DNA from: Stutzerimonas stutzeri KOS6
GTDB lineage: Bacteria > Pseudomonadota > Gammaproteobacteria > Pseudomonadales > Pseudomonadaceae
DNA: 64,000 nt
Assembly (NCBI RefSeq): GCF_000307775.2
Contig: NZ_KK020676.1
Location: 246,681-310,680 of the forward strand
Direction of reading: 5' to 3'
Shown here: positions 1 through 11,225 of the stretch, one piece after another
Layout: every line of letters starts with the position of its first letter
Numbering within the stretch: the stretch's first letter is position 1
Translations under genes and position numbers: made by a program
The notes under the pieces: model-generated
Seen by the model: the letters and a program-made list of their open reading frames with translations, nothing else
Told to the model about the DNA's origin: nothing
Database searches by the model: none

Positions 1-1608
1 GATTTCCTCGTCGGTCACCTTGTTGCGCAGCAGCTGGTTCTCTTTCTTGCCGTGCTGATCGACCATTTCCAGGCTGCGCTCGAGGTCCGGAATGATGCCG
101 TATTGCAGCTCCGCCATGCGCGCCAGATCGCCCTTGCGACGTGCCGCTTCGAGCTCCGCCTTGGCCTGCTCGATCTTCTGCTGGATTTGTGCCGAGCCTT
201 GCACCTCGGCCTTTTCCGACTTCCAGATTTCCTCCAGGTCGGCGTATTCCCGCTCCAGCCTGGCGATGTCATCCTCGAGTTTGGCCAGGCGTTTCCTGGT
301 GGCTTCGTCGTCCTCTTTCTTCAGTGCCTCACGCTCGATCTTCAGCTGGATCAGGCGTCGATCCAGGCGATCGAGCTCTTCCGGCTTGGAATCGATTTCC
401 ATGCGGATGCGACTGCCGGCCTCGTCGATCAGATCGATGGCCTTGTCCGGTAGCTGACGGTCAGTGATGTAGCGATGGCTGAGCTTGGCCGCAGCAATGA
501 TGGCACCGTCGGTAATGGTCACCCCATGGTGCACTTCGTAGCGTTCCTTGAGGCCCCGGAGGATGGCGATGGTGTCTTCCTCGCTCGGCTCATCGACCAG
601 GACCTTCTGGAAGCGGCGCTCCAGCGCGGCGTCTTTCTCGATGTACTGGCGGTACTCGTCGAGGGTGGTGGCACCCACGCAATGCAGCTCGCCGCGCGCA
701 AGCGCAGGCTTGAGCATGTTGCCCGCATCCATGGCGCCCTCGGCCTTGCCGGCACCGACCATGGTATGCAGCTCGTCGATGAACAGGATCACGCGCCCTT
801 CCTGCTTGGACAGCTCGTTGAGCACCGCCTTGAGACGCTCCTCGAATTCGCCGCGGAACTTGGCGCCGGCAATCAGCGAGCCCATGTCCAGCGCCAGCAG
901 ACGCTTGTCCTTCAGCCCGTCAGGGACCTCACCGTTGACGATGCGCTGGGCCAACCCCTCGACGATGGCGGTCTTGCCCACACCCGGCTCGCCGATCAGC
1001 ACCGGGTTGTTCTTGGTCCGCCGCTGCAGGACCTGGATGGTGCGACGAATCTCGTCGTCACGGCCGATCACCGGATCGAGCTTGCCGTCCTCGGCGCGCT
1101 TGGTCATGTCCACGGTGTACTTGTCCAGCGCCTGGCGCGATTCCTCGGCGTTGGGATCGTTGACCGCCTCGCCGCCGCGCAGGTTGCTGATGGCATTCTC
1201 CAGCGCCTTCTTGCTCACGCCCTGAGCCAGCAGCAGCTTGCCCAGGCGGGTATTGCCGTCCAGCGCGGCGAGCAGCACCAGCTCACTGGAAATGTACTGG
1301 TCGCCCTTCTGCTGGGCGATGCGATCGGCCTGGTTCAGCAGGCGCGCAAGATCCTGCGACAGGTTCATGTCGCCGGTGGGATTCTGCAGCTTCGGTAGCT
1401 GGTCGAGCTCCTTGGTGAGCGCCTGGCGCAAGGCATTGATATCGAAGCCGACCTGCATCAGCAACGGCTTGATCGAACCACCCTGCTGCTCGAGCAGCGC
1501 CTGCATCAGGTGCAACGGCTCGATGGATGGGTGATCCAGGCCGACGGCAATGGACTGGGCATCGGAGAGCGCAAGCTGAAGCTTGCTGGTCAATCGATCG
1601 ATACGCAT
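1..1608 (-). CDS. clpB: ATP-dependent disaggregase ClpB, N-terminal 536 residues (cut by window edge)
   Basis: ClpB is the Hsp100 disaggregase that works with DnaK in the cytoplasm to dissolve heat-damaged protein aggregates. The visible part holds the Clp N domain (about 1-145), the first AAA+ module with Walker A GEPGVGKT and Walker B VILFIDE, and most of the coiled-coil middle domain, rich in E/K/R up to the window edge. The second AAA+ module lies outside; the family is about 855 residues. The start [11 protein letters not shown] is the usual one in Pseudomonas and has TGAGGATGA just upstream. A sigma-32-like promoter lies at 1681-1708. Confidence 0.97.
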   Translation of the reverse strand, partial: MRIDRLTSKLQLALSDAQSIAVGLDHPSIEPLHLMQALLEQQGGSIKPLLMQVGFDINALRQALTKELDQLPKLQNPTGDMNLSQDLARLLNQADRIAQQKGDQYISSELVLLAALDGNTRLGKLLLAQGVSKKALENAISNLRGGEAVNDPNAEESRQALDKYTVDMTKRAEDGKLDPVIGRDDEIRRTIQVLQRRTKNNPVLIGEPGVGKTAIVEGLAQRIVNGEVPDGLKDKRLLALDMGSLIAGAKFRGEFEERLKAVLNELSKQEGRVILFIDELHTMVGAGKAEGAMDAGNMLKPALARGELHCVGATTLDEYRQYIEKDAALERRFQKVLVDEPSEEDTIAILRGLKERYEVHHGVTITDGAIIAAAKLSHRYITDRQLPDKAIDLIDEAGSRIRMEIDSKPEELDRLDRRLIQLKIEREALKKEDDEATRKRLAKLEDDIARLEREYADLEEIWKSEKAEVQGSAQIQQKIEQAKAELEAARRKGDLARMAELQYGIIPDLERSLEMVDQHGKKENQLLRNKVTDEEI

Positions 1609-1680
1609 GGACGTTCATCCTCAGGTAAAGCGGGCCGGCGCTGTGAATCGCGCCTTACACAAACCCGCGAGATGCAGCTT

Positions 1681-1708
1681 AGATGAGGATGATTGTTGGA
1701 GATTCAAG
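1681..1708 (-). promoter_or_regulatory. sigma-32 (RpoH) heat-shock promoter of clpB
   Basis: Read on the minus strand, CTTGAA (1708-1703) is followed after 14 bases by CCTCATCT (1688-1681). The RpoH consensus is CTTGAA, 13-15 bases, CCCCATNT, so only one base differs. It sits about 73 bases before the clpB start, in the right direction, and clpB is a classic heat-shock gene. Confidence 0.8.
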
Positions 1709-1764
1709 GCGGATGACATTGATGCAGGTCATGCCAGGACCTGCAGTCAATGCCCTGGCTGCGG

Positions 1765-2502
1765 CTATGGCTCCAGCCAGATCAGACTGGCGAAGCGCCC
1801 CGTGCGCGAGGCACGGCGGTAGGAATAGAAGCGCGGATCGCTGAAGGTGCACAGGCCTCCACCATAAACCGCGTTGACGCCAACGGCCGCCAGGCGAATA
1901 CGCGCCAGCTGATAGAGATCCGCCATGAAACGCCCGGGATTGTGACTCGGCAGGAAGGCCACGGCAGCCTCGGCATGCTGCGCCAGAAAAGCCTCGCGCA
2001 CCTCGCTGCCCACTTCGAATGACGCCGGCCCGATCGCCGGCCCCAGCCAGGCCAGAACCTCGTCGGGCGGCACCGCCAGCGCCTCGAGCGTCGCTTCGAG
2101 CACGCCGCCAGCCAGGCCACGCCAGCCGGCGTGAGCGGCAGCGACACGGGTCGCGCCACGATCGCAGAACAGTACCGGCAGGCAATCGGCGGTCAGCACC
2201 GTGCAAGCTTCGCCAGGCACTGCGCTCCAGCTGGCATCGGCGGTCGCACAGACGCCGCGAGCAGCCTCGATCGCCACGCTGGAATGCACCTGCGCCAACC
2301 ATACCGGCTGACAGCCGAGCACCTCCTGCAGATGCCGGCGATTGCAGGCCACCGCTGCCGGATCGTCACCGACGTGATCGCCCAGGTTGAAGCTGTCGAA
2401 CGGGGCAACACTGAGCCCACCTCGACGCGTCGTCACGCAGGCGCGGACGCCGGCCGGAGCCGGCCAATCGGGTGTCAGCCAGTCTTCGCCCCAGGCGTTC
2501 AC
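1765..2502 (-). CDS. pgeF: PgeF/YfiH-type purine nucleoside phosphorylase (peptidoglycan editing factor)
   Basis: Family of multicopper-oxidase-fold proteins (YfiH, LACC1/FAMIN) long called laccase-like. Characterised members cleave purine nucleosides, and E. coli PgeF keeps L-Ser out of the peptidoglycan stem peptide. The product is 245 residues, the usual length. Conserved blocks are visible: QVHS, TADCLPVLF, AAAHAGWRGL with the metal-ligand His, and the C-terminal GGLCTFSDPRFYSYRR. A GTG start at 2502 is chosen because it overlaps the rluD stop by four bases (GTGA), implying translational coupling. An ATG exists farther upstream inside rluD but is out of family context. Confidence 0.92.
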   Translation of the reverse strand: MNAWGEDWLTPDWPAPAGVRACVTTRRGGLSVAPFDSFNLGDHVGDDPAAVACNRRHLQEVLGCQPVWLAQVHSSVAIEAARGVCATADASWSAVPGEACTVLTADCLPVLFCDRGATRVAAAHAGWRGLAGGVLEATLEALAVPPDEVLAWLGPAIGPASFEVGSEVREAFLAQHAEAAVAFLPSHNPGRFMADLYQLARIRLAAVGVNAVYGGGLCTFSDPRFYSYRRASRTGRFASLIWLEP

Positions 2503-3473
2503 CCGACGAAGGCCTCGCGATCCTGCTGCAGCAGCGTCAGCAACCAGACGAAGTCGTCCGGTAGCGGCGACTCCCACTTCATGCGCTGCCCGGTCACGGG
2601 ATGATCAAGCTCAAGGAAGCGCGCATGCAGGGCCTGGCGCGGGAAGTCGCGCAACGACTGCACCAACGTCGGGCTGGCCGCCGGCGGAATACGAAAACGC
2701 CCGCTGTAGAGCGGATCGCCCACCAGCGGATAACCGAGATGGGTCATGTGCACACGAATCTGATGGGTGCGCCCGGTTTCCAGCTTGACCCGCACATGGG
2801 TGTGCGAGCGGAAGCGCTCGAGCACCCGGTAGTGGCTGACCGCCGGCTTGCCGCCCTCCACGACCGCCATGCGCTGGCGCTGCTGGCCATGCCGGCCGAT
2901 CGGCGCATTGACCGTGCCGCCGGTAATGATCACGCCAATCACGATGGCCTCATAGATGCGGCTGACGCTGCGTGCCTGCAACTGCTCGACCAGGCGGGTC
3001 TGCGCCTGCAGCGTCTTGGCCACCACCATCAGGCCCGTGGTGTCCTTGTCCAGGCGATGCACGATGCCGGCACGCGGCACGTTGATCAGATCCGGAACAT
3101 GGTGCAGCAAGGCGTTGAGCAGCGTGCCGTCGGCATGCCCGGCCGCCGGATGCACCACCAGGCCGGCCGGCTTGTCGATCACCAGGATCTGCTCGTCCTC
3201 GTAGACGATGTCGAGCGGGATGTCCTGGGCCACCCATTCGCCCTGCGCCTGCTGTTCGGCGCTCAGTTCGAGCAGGGCACCGGCATGCACCGTGTCGCGG
3301 GGGCGCAGCACAGCGCCATCCACCGTCAGCAGACCATCCTTGATCCAGGCGGCAAGACGCGAGCGCGAGTGTTCGGAAAAGAGCTGCGCCGCGACCTGAT
3401 CGAGACGTTGCCCGCCAAGGTCAAACGGCACCTCGGCACTGAGTTGGATGGCCTGCTTGGAAGTCGTGGACAT
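2499..3473 (-). CDS. rluD: 23S rRNA pseudouridine(1911/1915/1917) synthase RluD
   Basis: RluD converts three uridines in helix 69 of 23S rRNA to pseudouridine, needed for subunit joining. The 324-residue product has an S4 domain (about 15-80; QRLDQVAAQLF, SRSRLAAWIKDG) and then the RluA-type catalytic domain with HRLDKDTTGLMVVAK, whose Asp is the nucleophile, and the late block GRTHQIRVHM. Start MSTTSKQAIQLSAEV follows family practice. The rluD-pgeF-clpB order and the divergent bamD match the classic Pseudomonas locus. Confidence 0.96.
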   Translation of the reverse strand: MSTTSKQAIQLSAEVPFDLGGQRLDQVAAQLFSEHSRSRLAAWIKDGLLTVDGAVLRPRDTVHAGALLELSAEQQAQGEWVAQDIPLDIVYEDEQILVIDKPAGLVVHPAAGHADGTLLNALLHHVPDLINVPRAGIVHRLDKDTTGLMVVAKTLQAQTRLVEQLQARSVSRIYEAIVIGVIITGGTVNAPIGRHGQQRQRMAVVEGGKPAVSHYRVLERFRSHTHVRVKLETGRTHQIRVHMTHLGYPLVGDPLYSGRFRIPPAASPTLVQSLRDFPRQALHARFLELDHPVTGQRMKWESPLPDDFVWLLTLLQQDREAFVG

Positions 3474-3678
3474 ACGGCGAGATAGATTCGTCTGAGAGAG
3501 GCAGGTGACATCCGCTGATCGCAGATGAACCCGGGGACCGCAGATGGCGGAGCGGCCTTTGGTTTCGGCTACACGCTTGTGTTTAAATACGGCGTCTTTG
3601 TCCCGGCGCACCGGGGCGCTCATCATAACAGGACGGCTCCGCGCGAGACAGCCAGCCGTCACAGGGACGCAAGCCGCC

Positions 3679-4668
3679 ATGCAAGTGAAACACCTGCTGC
3701 TGATCGCCATTTTCGCCCTAACCGCCGCCTGTTCGTCCAACGAGACCGTCGACGAGAACCTGGGTGAAGTCGAGCTGTACCAGCAAGCACAGGCCGACCT
3801 GGACAACAAGAGCTACACCAGCGCCATCAGCAAGCTCAAGGCTCTGGAGTCACGCTATCCGTTCGGCCGCTTCGCCGAGCAGGCGCAGCTCGAACTGATC
3901 TACGCCTACTATCGGAATGTCGAGCCTGAAGCCGCACGTGCCGCGGCAGAGCGCTTCATCCGCCTGCACCCGCAGCATCCGAACGTCGACTATGCCTACT
4001 ACCTCAAGGGCCTGGCCTCGTTCGACCAGGATCGCGGCCTGCTCGCGCGCTTCCTGCCGCTGGACATGACCAAACGCGACCCGGGCGCCGCTCGCGATTC
4101 GTTCAACGAATTCGCCCAGCTCACCAGCCGCTATCCCAACAGCCGCTACTCGCCGGATGCCAAGACGCGCATGGTCTACCTGCGCAACCTGCTGGCGGCC
4201 AACGAAATCCACGTGGCGCACTACTACCTCAAGCGCCAGGCATATGTCGCTGCGGCCAACCGCGGGCGTTACGTGGTGGAAAACTTCCAGGGCACGCCGG
4301 CGGTGGCCGATGGCCTGGCGGTGATGACCGAGGCCTACCAGCGCCTGGGGCTCGACGACCTCGCCGAGACCAGCCTGAAGACCCTGCAGCTCAACTACCC
4401 GGAGCACGTGACGCTCGAAGACGGCAAGTTCACGCCGATCGAGCGCGAAGACGACAACCGCAGCTGGCTGAGCAAGGCGACGCTGGGGTTCATCGAGGGC
4501 GAAGCGCCGCGCCCGGATGTCTCCCAGGCCAATCGCGACGTGCTGCGCCAGTACGAAAGCGCCGAGCAGGACCTGCCCGAAGAGCTCCGCCCGGTGCTTG
4601 AGGAAGTCGAGCAGCAGGAGGCCAAGCGCTCCTGGTGGAGTCGCCTGACCTTTGGCCTGTTCGACTGA
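3679..4668 (+). CDS. bamD: Outer membrane assembly lipoprotein BamD (ComL)
   Basis: BamD is the essential lipoprotein partner of BamA in the beta-barrel assembly machine, facing the periplasm from the outer membrane. The 329-residue product starts with a lipoprotein signal: KH, a hydrophobic run, then LTAAC with the lipidated Cys at residue 18. Tetratricopeptide repeats follow, including [15 protein letters not shown] and [16 protein letters not shown]. The C-terminus is charged and ends [12 protein letters not shown]. The ATG at 3679 is chosen because it places the lipobox correctly; the frame is open farther upstream. It diverges from rluD. Confidence 0.97.
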   Translation: MQVKHLLLIAIFALTAACSSNETVDENLGEVELYQQAQADLDNKSYTSAISKLKALESRYPFGRFAEQAQLELIYAYYRNVEPEAARAAAERFIRLHPQHPNVDYAYYLKGLASFDQDRGLLARFLPLDMTKRDPGAARDSFNEFAQLTSRYPNSRYSPDAKTRMVYLRNLLAANEIHVAHYYLKRQAYVAAANRGRYVVENFQGTPAVADGLAVMTEAYQRLGLDDLAETSLKTLQLNYPEHVTLEDGKFTPIEREDDNRSWLSKATLGFIEGEAPRPDVSQANRDVLRQYESAEQDLPEELRPVLEEVEQQEAKRSWWSRLTFGLFD

Positions 4669-4770
4669 GCGAGGCCAGCCGGCACCGGGACGCTTCGCCA
4701 GGCCAGATCGGGCCCGCCATGATCGTCCCCATGCCCGCCTGATCGTAACGCTTAACCGGAAGGAATCGAT

Positions 4771-5004
4771 ATGGGTCTGTTTCGCCTGCTGTTCTGGATC
4801 GCACTGATCGGCGCAGCCTTCTGGCTGTGGCGCCGCTTTACACAGAAGAAGGCCGCTCCCAGGCAACGCCAGTCCAGCCTGCCGATGGTCCGCTGCGCGC
4901 AGTGCGGCGTGCATGTACCGCAGGACCAGGCACTCCAGTCTCAGGATCGCTGGTACTGCAGCCAGGCTCATCTGGAGCAGGACAGCACCCCCGGTGGGCA
5001 CTGA
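4771..5004 (+). CDS. PP0621-type small membrane-anchored zinc-ribbon-like protein
   Basis: The 77-residue product has one N-terminal membrane helix (about 3-22), a basic stretch, then a small Cys-rich module, RCAQCGVHVPQDQA with YCSQAHLEQ, whose Cys/His spacing suggests a metal-binding ribbon. Proteins of this kind (PP0621 family) sit directly before pilS in Pseudomonas. Its 3' end overlaps the proposed pilS start by 11 bases, so the two are probably co-translated. A role in the PilS pathway is guilt by association only. The preceding AAGGA at about 4761 is a good ribosome site. Confidence 0.8.
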   Translation: MGLFRLLFWIALIGAAFWLWRRFTQKKAAPRQRQSSLPMVRCAQCGVHVPQDQALQSQDRWYCSQAHLEQDSTPGGH

Positions 5005-6586
5005 AAACCTCACCTTCCTCGGCGACCAGGGACGGAGAATCCTCCGTCTTTACCATCTCTACCGCCTGACCATCGGCCTGGCACTGGTGCTGCTGATCAG
5101 CAGCGATCTGCACAGCGACCTGCTGCAGATGATCAATCCACAGCTGTTCCAGTACGGCGCCTGGCTCTACCTGATCCTCAACATCATCGTCGCCGTACTG
5201 GTGCAGAATCCGACGCGCGACCTGCCCGTGCTCAGCCTGGCGCTGATGGACGTCATCCTGCTGTCAGGCCTGTTCTATTTCGGCGGCGGCACACCTAGCG
5301 GAATCGGCAACCTGCTGATCATCGCAGTCGCCATCGCCAACATCCTTCTGCGCGGGCGCGTCGGTTTCTTCATTGCCGCCGTGGCCGCGATCGGCCTGAT
5401 CTACCTGACCTTCTATCTCAGCATCAGCCGGCCGCAAGCCAGCAGCCAGTACCTCCAGGCCGGCGCGCTTGGCACGCTTTGCTTCGCTGCCGCATTCCTG
5501 GTGCAAGGCCTCACCCGCCGACTCCAGGCCAGTGAAAACCTCGCGCGCCAACGCGCTGAAGACGTGGCCAACCTCGAAGCGCTCAATTCACTGATCCTCC
5601 AGCGCATGCGCACCGGCATCCTGGTGCTGGACCCTCAGGAGCGCGTACTGCTGGCCAACCAGGGCGCCCTGCAACTGCTCGGCCAGGATTCGCTGGCCGG
5701 CGAACGCCTCGCCCCACGCTGCCCTGAGCTGCTCCAGGCACTGCAGCAGTGGCGTGGCAACCCCACGCTGCGCCCGCAGAATCTCCGGGCCACGCCAGGC
5801 GGACCAACGTTGCAGCCAAGCTTCGCTGCCTTGCAGCACGGCAACAAAGTCGACACCCTGGTGTTCCTCGAGGACATCTCGCAGATTGCCCAGAAGGCCC
5901 AGCAACTCAAGCTCGCCTCCCTTGGCCGCCTTACCGCCAGCATCGCCCACGAGATCCGCAACCCCCTGGGCGCCATCAGCCACGCAGCGCAACTGCTTCA
6001 TGAATCCGAGGAACTGGACGACTCCGACCGGCGCCTGGCACAGATCATCCAGGACCACTCGCGGCGGATGAATCTGGTCATCGAAAACGTCCTGCAACTC
6101 TCACGGCGCCGCCAGGCGGAGCCACAACTGCTGGACCTCAAGTACTGGCTTCACCGTTTCATCAGCGAGTTCCGCCAGGGGCTGAGCCCGCAACAGAGCG
6201 TCCACCTGGAGGCCATCGGCAGCTCCCTGCAGACTCGCATGGACCCCAACCAGCTCACTCAGGTGCTGACCAATCTGGTGCAGAACGGGTTGCGCTACAG
6301 TGGCCAGCAACACTCGCATGCGCAGGTCTGGCTGCGGTTGTTCCGCGACGAGGAATGCGACTTGCCGATCGTGGAGGTGCTCGATGACGGCCCGGGTATC
6401 GCTGCCGAGCAACTGCAAAATGTGTTCGAGCCGTTCTTTACTACCGAGAGCAAAGGCACCGGGCTGGGGCTGTATATTTCCCGGGAGCTCTGCGAAAGCA
6501 ACCAGGCCCGGCTGGACTATCGCGAGCGACCCGAGGGCGGCAGCTGCTTTCGCATCATCTTCGCCCATCCGCGCAAGCTGGGCTGA
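4994..6586 (+). CDS. pilS: Sensor histidine kinase PilS of type IV pilus regulation
   Basis: PilS is the polar inner-membrane kinase that senses pilin in the membrane and acts on PilR to control pilA. The 530-residue product, the P. aeruginosa length, has about six N-terminal membrane helices (20-175), a PAS-like linker (195-295), the H-box LTASIAHEIRNPLGAIS with His319, and an HATPase domain with DDGPGI and GTGLGL motifs. The GTG at 4994 is chosen because it gives the family length and start (VGTENLTFLG); the open frame extends 27 codons farther. pilR follows after 125 bases. Confidence 0.94.
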   Translation: MGTENLTFLGDQGRRILRLYHLYRLTIGLALVLLISSDLHSDLLQMINPQLFQYGAWLYLILNIIVAVLVQNPTRDLPVLSLALMDVILLSGLFYFGGGTPSGIGNLLIIAVAIANILLRGRVGFFIAAVAAIGLIYLTFYLSISRPQASSQYLQAGALGTLCFAAAFLVQGLTRRLQASENLARQRAEDVANLEALNSLILQRMRTGILVLDPQERVLLANQGALQLLGQDSLAGERLAPRCPELLQALQQWRGNPTLRPQNLRATPGGPTLQPSFAALQHGNKVDTLVFLEDISQIAQKAQQLKLASLGRLTASIAHEIRNPLGAISHAAQLLHESEELDDSDRRLAQIIQDHSRRMNLVIENVLQLSRRRQAEPQLLDLKYWLHRFISEFRQGLSPQQSVHLEAIGSSLQTRMDPNQLTQVLTNLVQNGLRYSGQQHSHAQVWLRLFRDEECDLPIVEVLDDGPGIAAEQLQNVFEPFFTTESKGTGLGLYISRELCESNQARLDYRERPEGGSCFRIIFAHPRKLG

Positions 6587-6711
6587 AGCGCAGGCTGCCG
6601 GCAACGCATCACACATCGACCAAAACGGCAGCCCCGGCGGCCACTGCGGGGTTAACATGCTGCCAGCCACCCCGGCGGACGACACCCGCTTCACGAATCA
6701 AGAGCAGGACC

Positions 6712-8049
<1,338 letters not shown>

Positions 8050-8062
8050 GCTGCAAGCCAAC

Positions 8063-8177
8063 GTAGGGTGGATGTCGTTTTTACATCCACCATGACTTCA
8101 CTCGCCAGATCGGTGAAGCGTACCCCGGCCTGCAACTCGACGGCACCGCATCCCAGCAGGGTGGACTTCAGCCCACC
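8063..8177 (+). repeat. Two GTAGGGTGG-type palindromic repeats between convergent genes
   Basis: Two REP-like units lie between the convergent pilR and DUF2333 genes. The first (8063-8091) is an inverted repeat in which GTAGGGTGGATGT pairs with ACATCCACC. The second (8155-8177) reads CAGGGTGG, ACTTCAG, CCCACC. The same family recurs at 26837, 43962, 50282 and 63794. Such units are dispersed non-coding repeats in many Pseudomonas genomes and can act as transcript ends. Confidence 0.75.
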
Positions 8178-8206
8178 ACCACCAGGCCTGCAGCTCGCGA
8201 CTGCCC

Positions 8207-9265
8207 TTACCCCTGCGACAACAGATTGCGCAGATCGATGATCGCCGCATTGGCGCGCGAGATGTAGTTGGCCATCACCAGCGAGTGGTTGGCCAGTACG
8301 CCAAAACCACTGCCATTGAGCACCAGCGGGCTCCACAGCGGTTCCTGTGCCGCCTCCAGCTCGCGAATGATCTGCCGGACGCTGATGGTGGCATTCTTCT
8401 TCGCCAGCACATCGGCAAAATCGACTTCGATGGCCCTAAGCAGATGCGACAGTGCCCAGGCCTGCCCACGCGCCTCGAAGAAGACATTGTCGATCTGCAT
8501 CCATGGCGTCTCGACCACCTGCTCCTTGACCTCAGGAACGATGCCCGCCCGCTCCTGTTCCGGCGCGACATCGGCGTCCAGACGCACCCGCCCGACGGAG
8601 GCCGAAAGGCGCTGCGACAGCGATCCCAGCCGGGTCGCGGCGTCACCGAGCCAGTTGTTCAGGTTGTCGGCGCGCGTGTAGAAGAGCGCCTTGGGTGCGG
8701 GATCGCTCAGGCGGACCAGATAGCGGTCCAGTGCGCGGATGCCATTGCGGTATTCGGATTCGGACGCCGGCAGCGTCCAGCTACGATTGTCGAAGTTGAA
8801 CAGCGGCTCGGCTTTGGCCAGGTCCGGATCTTCGGTGGATTGCGACTGCGAACGGGCAAAATCCTTGCGCAGTGCCCGTGCAAGGTCGCGGACCTGCACC
8901 AGCACGCCATATTCCCAGCTCGGCATGTTGTCCAGCCACAAGCCGGGCGGCGCGATATCGTTGCTCAGGTAGCCGCCGGGCTTGTCGAGCAAGGTGCTGG
9001 CAACCCGCTTGAGGGTTTCCACGGTGGTGTAACCACTGGCCAGCTGCAGTTGCGAAGCTTCGGCACTCTGACGTGCATGCTGCTGCACCGGAAACAGATC
9101 GGGCTCACGGCTCCAGTACCAGCCCAGGACCACGGTCACCAGCAGATAGATGCCGACCAGGGCGGCAAGAGCCGGCAGAAGCGGGCTGCTGCTCCGATTG
9201 CTGGCCTCACCGGCTGAGCGGCTGGAGCGACCGAGACGGGCGAAGCGATTCTTCCAGTCCAACAT
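8207..9265 (-). CDS. DUF2333 family inner-membrane protein
   Basis: The 352-residue product has a basic, Ser-rich N-terminus, one membrane helix (about 30-52, LPALAALVGIYLLVTVVLGWYW), and a long soluble region assigned here to DUF2333, likely periplasmic. Recognisable family blocks include GGYLSNDIAPPGLWLDNMPS, WEYGVLVQVRDLARALR and the C-terminal ARANAAIIDLRNLLSQG. No function is established to my knowledge. It diverges from gcbA with 214 bases between starts and converges on pilR. Confidence 0.88.
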   Translation of the reverse strand: MLDWKNRFARLGRSSRSAGEASNRSSSPLLPALAALVGIYLLVTVVLGWYWSREPDLFPVQQHARQSAEASQLQLASGYTTVETLKRVASTLLDKPGGYLSNDIAPPGLWLDNMPSWEYGVLVQVRDLARALRKDFARSQSQSTEDPDLAKAEPLFNFDNRSWTLPASESEYRNGIRALDRYLVRLSDPAPKALFYTRADNLNNWLGDAATRLGSLSQRLSASVGRVRLDADVAPEQERAGIVPEVKEQVVETPWMQIDNVFFEARGQAWALSHLLRAIEVDFADVLAKKNATISVRQIIRELEAAQEPLWSPLVLNGSGFGVLANHSLVMANYISRANAAIIDLRNLLSQG

Positions 9266-9479
9266 GGGCTATGTGTCCTTCTCGCGATTCCGAAATTCGA
9301 CCACCGTACGCCGGAGACGTTGCGGTGACTGGCCGTTACTATAACGCAGCACCCCATCCCGCTCAGTGTCAAATTGAGAACCACTACCGCGCGGCGCACT
9401 TCCAAAGCGCTCAGGTGGTGATAGCATGCCGCCACTACAGAGTGCCGGGGCAGTGCGCCTGGTACACAGGGATATCGAC

Positions 9480-11075
9480 ATGTCGGATCAGGAAGAACTC
9501 AAGCAGCACTTCGCCCAGCGGGTCATCCATCAGGCCCGTGAAGTGCTGGAAGTCTGGCAACAGCTGCAACGCAGCGAATGGAACGATGGCTACCATGCGG
9601 CCTTGACCGAAGCGACGTCGCGCCTTCGAAAATTCGCTGATCGCTTCGAGCAGACCGAGCACGCCGAGCTGGCGCTGAGCATCGAGGACTGCCTCAGCGA
9701 CATCAAGGACAACCGCGGCCGCCTCTCCAGCAGTACCATTTCCATGCTGAGCCAGCTGATCTACCGGCTGGCGCGGACCGGCCTGCGCCACACCGACCCA
9801 CAAAACCAGTCCTTCCTGCCGCCACTGAGCAAGCCGGTGTACATCGCACTGCAGGATCAGGAGCGCGCTGACCATCTGGTGCGCCAGCTGGACTTCTTCA
9901 GCATGTCCGCCCAGGCATTCGGCAACGTCACCGCCTTCCGCGCCGCCATGCATCGCCGCCACCCGTCAGCCATCGTCATGGAGGTCGACTTCAACGGCCC
10001 CGGCGAAGGGCTGCGCCTGGCCGAGCAAGTCCAACAAGGGCTCGAGGCCAAGCTGCCGCTGCTGTTCTTCAGCCATGCCGAAACCGATACCCCGACGCGA
10101 CTGGCAGCCGTGCGCGCGGGAGGCCTGGAGTTCTTCACCGGCACCCTCGATGCCAGCAGCCTGCTGGAAAAGGTCGAAATATTCACCCGCACGGCGCATT
10201 ACGAACCGATCCGCGTGCTGATCATCGACGACTCCCGAGCCCAGGCGACCCACACCGAGCGCGTCCTGAACAATGCCGGCATCGTGACCCATACCCTGAC
10301 CGAGCCGATTCAGGCCATCGCCACGCTGGCGGAGTTCCAGCCGGACCTGATCATCCTCGACATGTACATGCCCGAATGCCTGGGCACCGAGCTGGCCAAG
10401 GTCATCCGCCAGCACGAACGCTATGTCAGCGTGCCGATCATCTACCTGTCCGCCGAGGACGACCTGGACAAGCAGCTCGACGCGATGGGTGAAGGCGGCG
10501 ACGATTTCCTCACCAAGCCGATCAAGCCAAGCCATCTGATCGCTACCGTGCGTACGCGCGCGACCCGGGCCAGAAGCCTCAAGGCACGCATCGTTCGCGA
10601 CAGTCTCACCGGGCTCTACAACCACACCCACAGTCTGCAACTGCTCGAAGACGCACGCTTCCGCGCCCGCCGCGACCAGCGCCCGCTGAGCTTCGCCATG
10701 CTCGACATCGATCATTTCAAGCGCGTCAACGACACTTTCGGCCACCCAATGGGCGACCGGGTCATCAAGAGCCTGGCGCTGTTCCTGAAACAGCGCCTGC
10801 GCAAGACCGATCATATCGGTCGCTACGGCGGCGAGGAGTTCGCCGTGATTCTGCCCGATACCCCAGCTGAATCGGCCTGCAGGGTGCTCAACGACATTCG
10901 CCAGCGCTTCGCCGAAATCCGCTTTCCCGCTCCACCCCAGGATCTGAGCTGTACTTTCAGCTGCGGCATCACCGAGCTGAGCGCAGATGCCGAGGTCAAG
11001 AGCCTCACCCAGCAGGCAGACGAGGCGCTCTATCGCGCCAAGCGTGGCGGGCGCAATCGCGTCGAACGCTATTGA
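9480..11075 (+). CDS. gcbA: Diguanylate cyclase with two receiver domains (GcbA/PA4843 type)
   Basis: Makes cyclic di-GMP from GTP. In Pseudomonas, GcbA promotes the reversible-to-irreversible attachment switch and affects dispersal. The 531-residue product has a helical N-terminus (1-110), a degenerate receiver (about 119-238, lacking the acidic pair), a canonical receiver (245-358; Asp250/Asp251, phosphoacceptor Asp294, Lys346) and a GGDEF domain (370-531) with active GGEEF at 450-454 and an inhibitory RxxD site (RKTD, 441-444) five residues before it. The ATG at 9480 is preceded by AGGGA; an upstream ATG lacks a ribosome site. It is followed by ctpL, as in P. aeruginosa. Confidence 0.9.
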   Translation: MSDQEELKQHFAQRVIHQAREVLEVWQQLQRSEWNDGYHAALTEATSRLRKFADRFEQTEHAELALSIEDCLSDIKDNRGRLSSSTISMLSQLIYRLARTGLRHTDPQNQSFLPPLSKPVYIALQDQERADHLVRQLDFFSMSAQAFGNVTAFRAAMHRRHPSAIVMEVDFNGPGEGLRLAEQVQQGLEAKLPLLFFSHAETDTPTRLAAVRAGGLEFFTGTLDASSLLEKVEIFTRTAHYEPIRVLIIDDSRAQATHTERVLNNAGIVTHTLTEPIQAIATLAEFQPDLIILDMYMPECLGTELAKVIRQHERYVSVPIIYLSAEDDLDKQLDAMGEGGDDFLTKPIKPSHLIATVRTRATRARSLKARIVRDSLTGLYNHTHSLQLLEDARFRARRDQRPLSFAMLDIDHFKRVNDTFGHPMGDRVIKSLALFLKQRLRKTDHIGRYGGEEFAVILPDTPAESACRVLNDIRQRFAEIRFPAPPQDLSCTFSCGITELSADAEVKSLTQQADEALYRAKRGGRNRVERY

Positions 11076-11159
11076 GCCGCCACCCGACAGGAGCACACAG
11101 CCACTTTTTGGTCCGCCCGGCAGTCGGATTCACGGCCCGAACCACTCGACCAGGCACCG

Positions 11160-11188
11160 CTGTCATGCAAATGACATCAAACTGCCAT
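11160..11188 (+). promoter_or_regulatory. PHO box (PhoB binding site), three 11-base-spaced repeats
   Basis: CTGTCAT (11160), ATGACAT (11171) and CTGCCAT (11182) occur as direct repeats exactly 11 bases apart, separated by GCAA and CAAA. The PhoB site is CTGTCAT repeats with four-base spacers. It lies 37 bases before the ctpL start, the expected place for a PhoB-activated promoter. Confidence 0.82.
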
Positions 11189-11225
11189 AGCTTTCAGTCC
11201 TCTCGATCTTTTACGTGAGGCGAGG

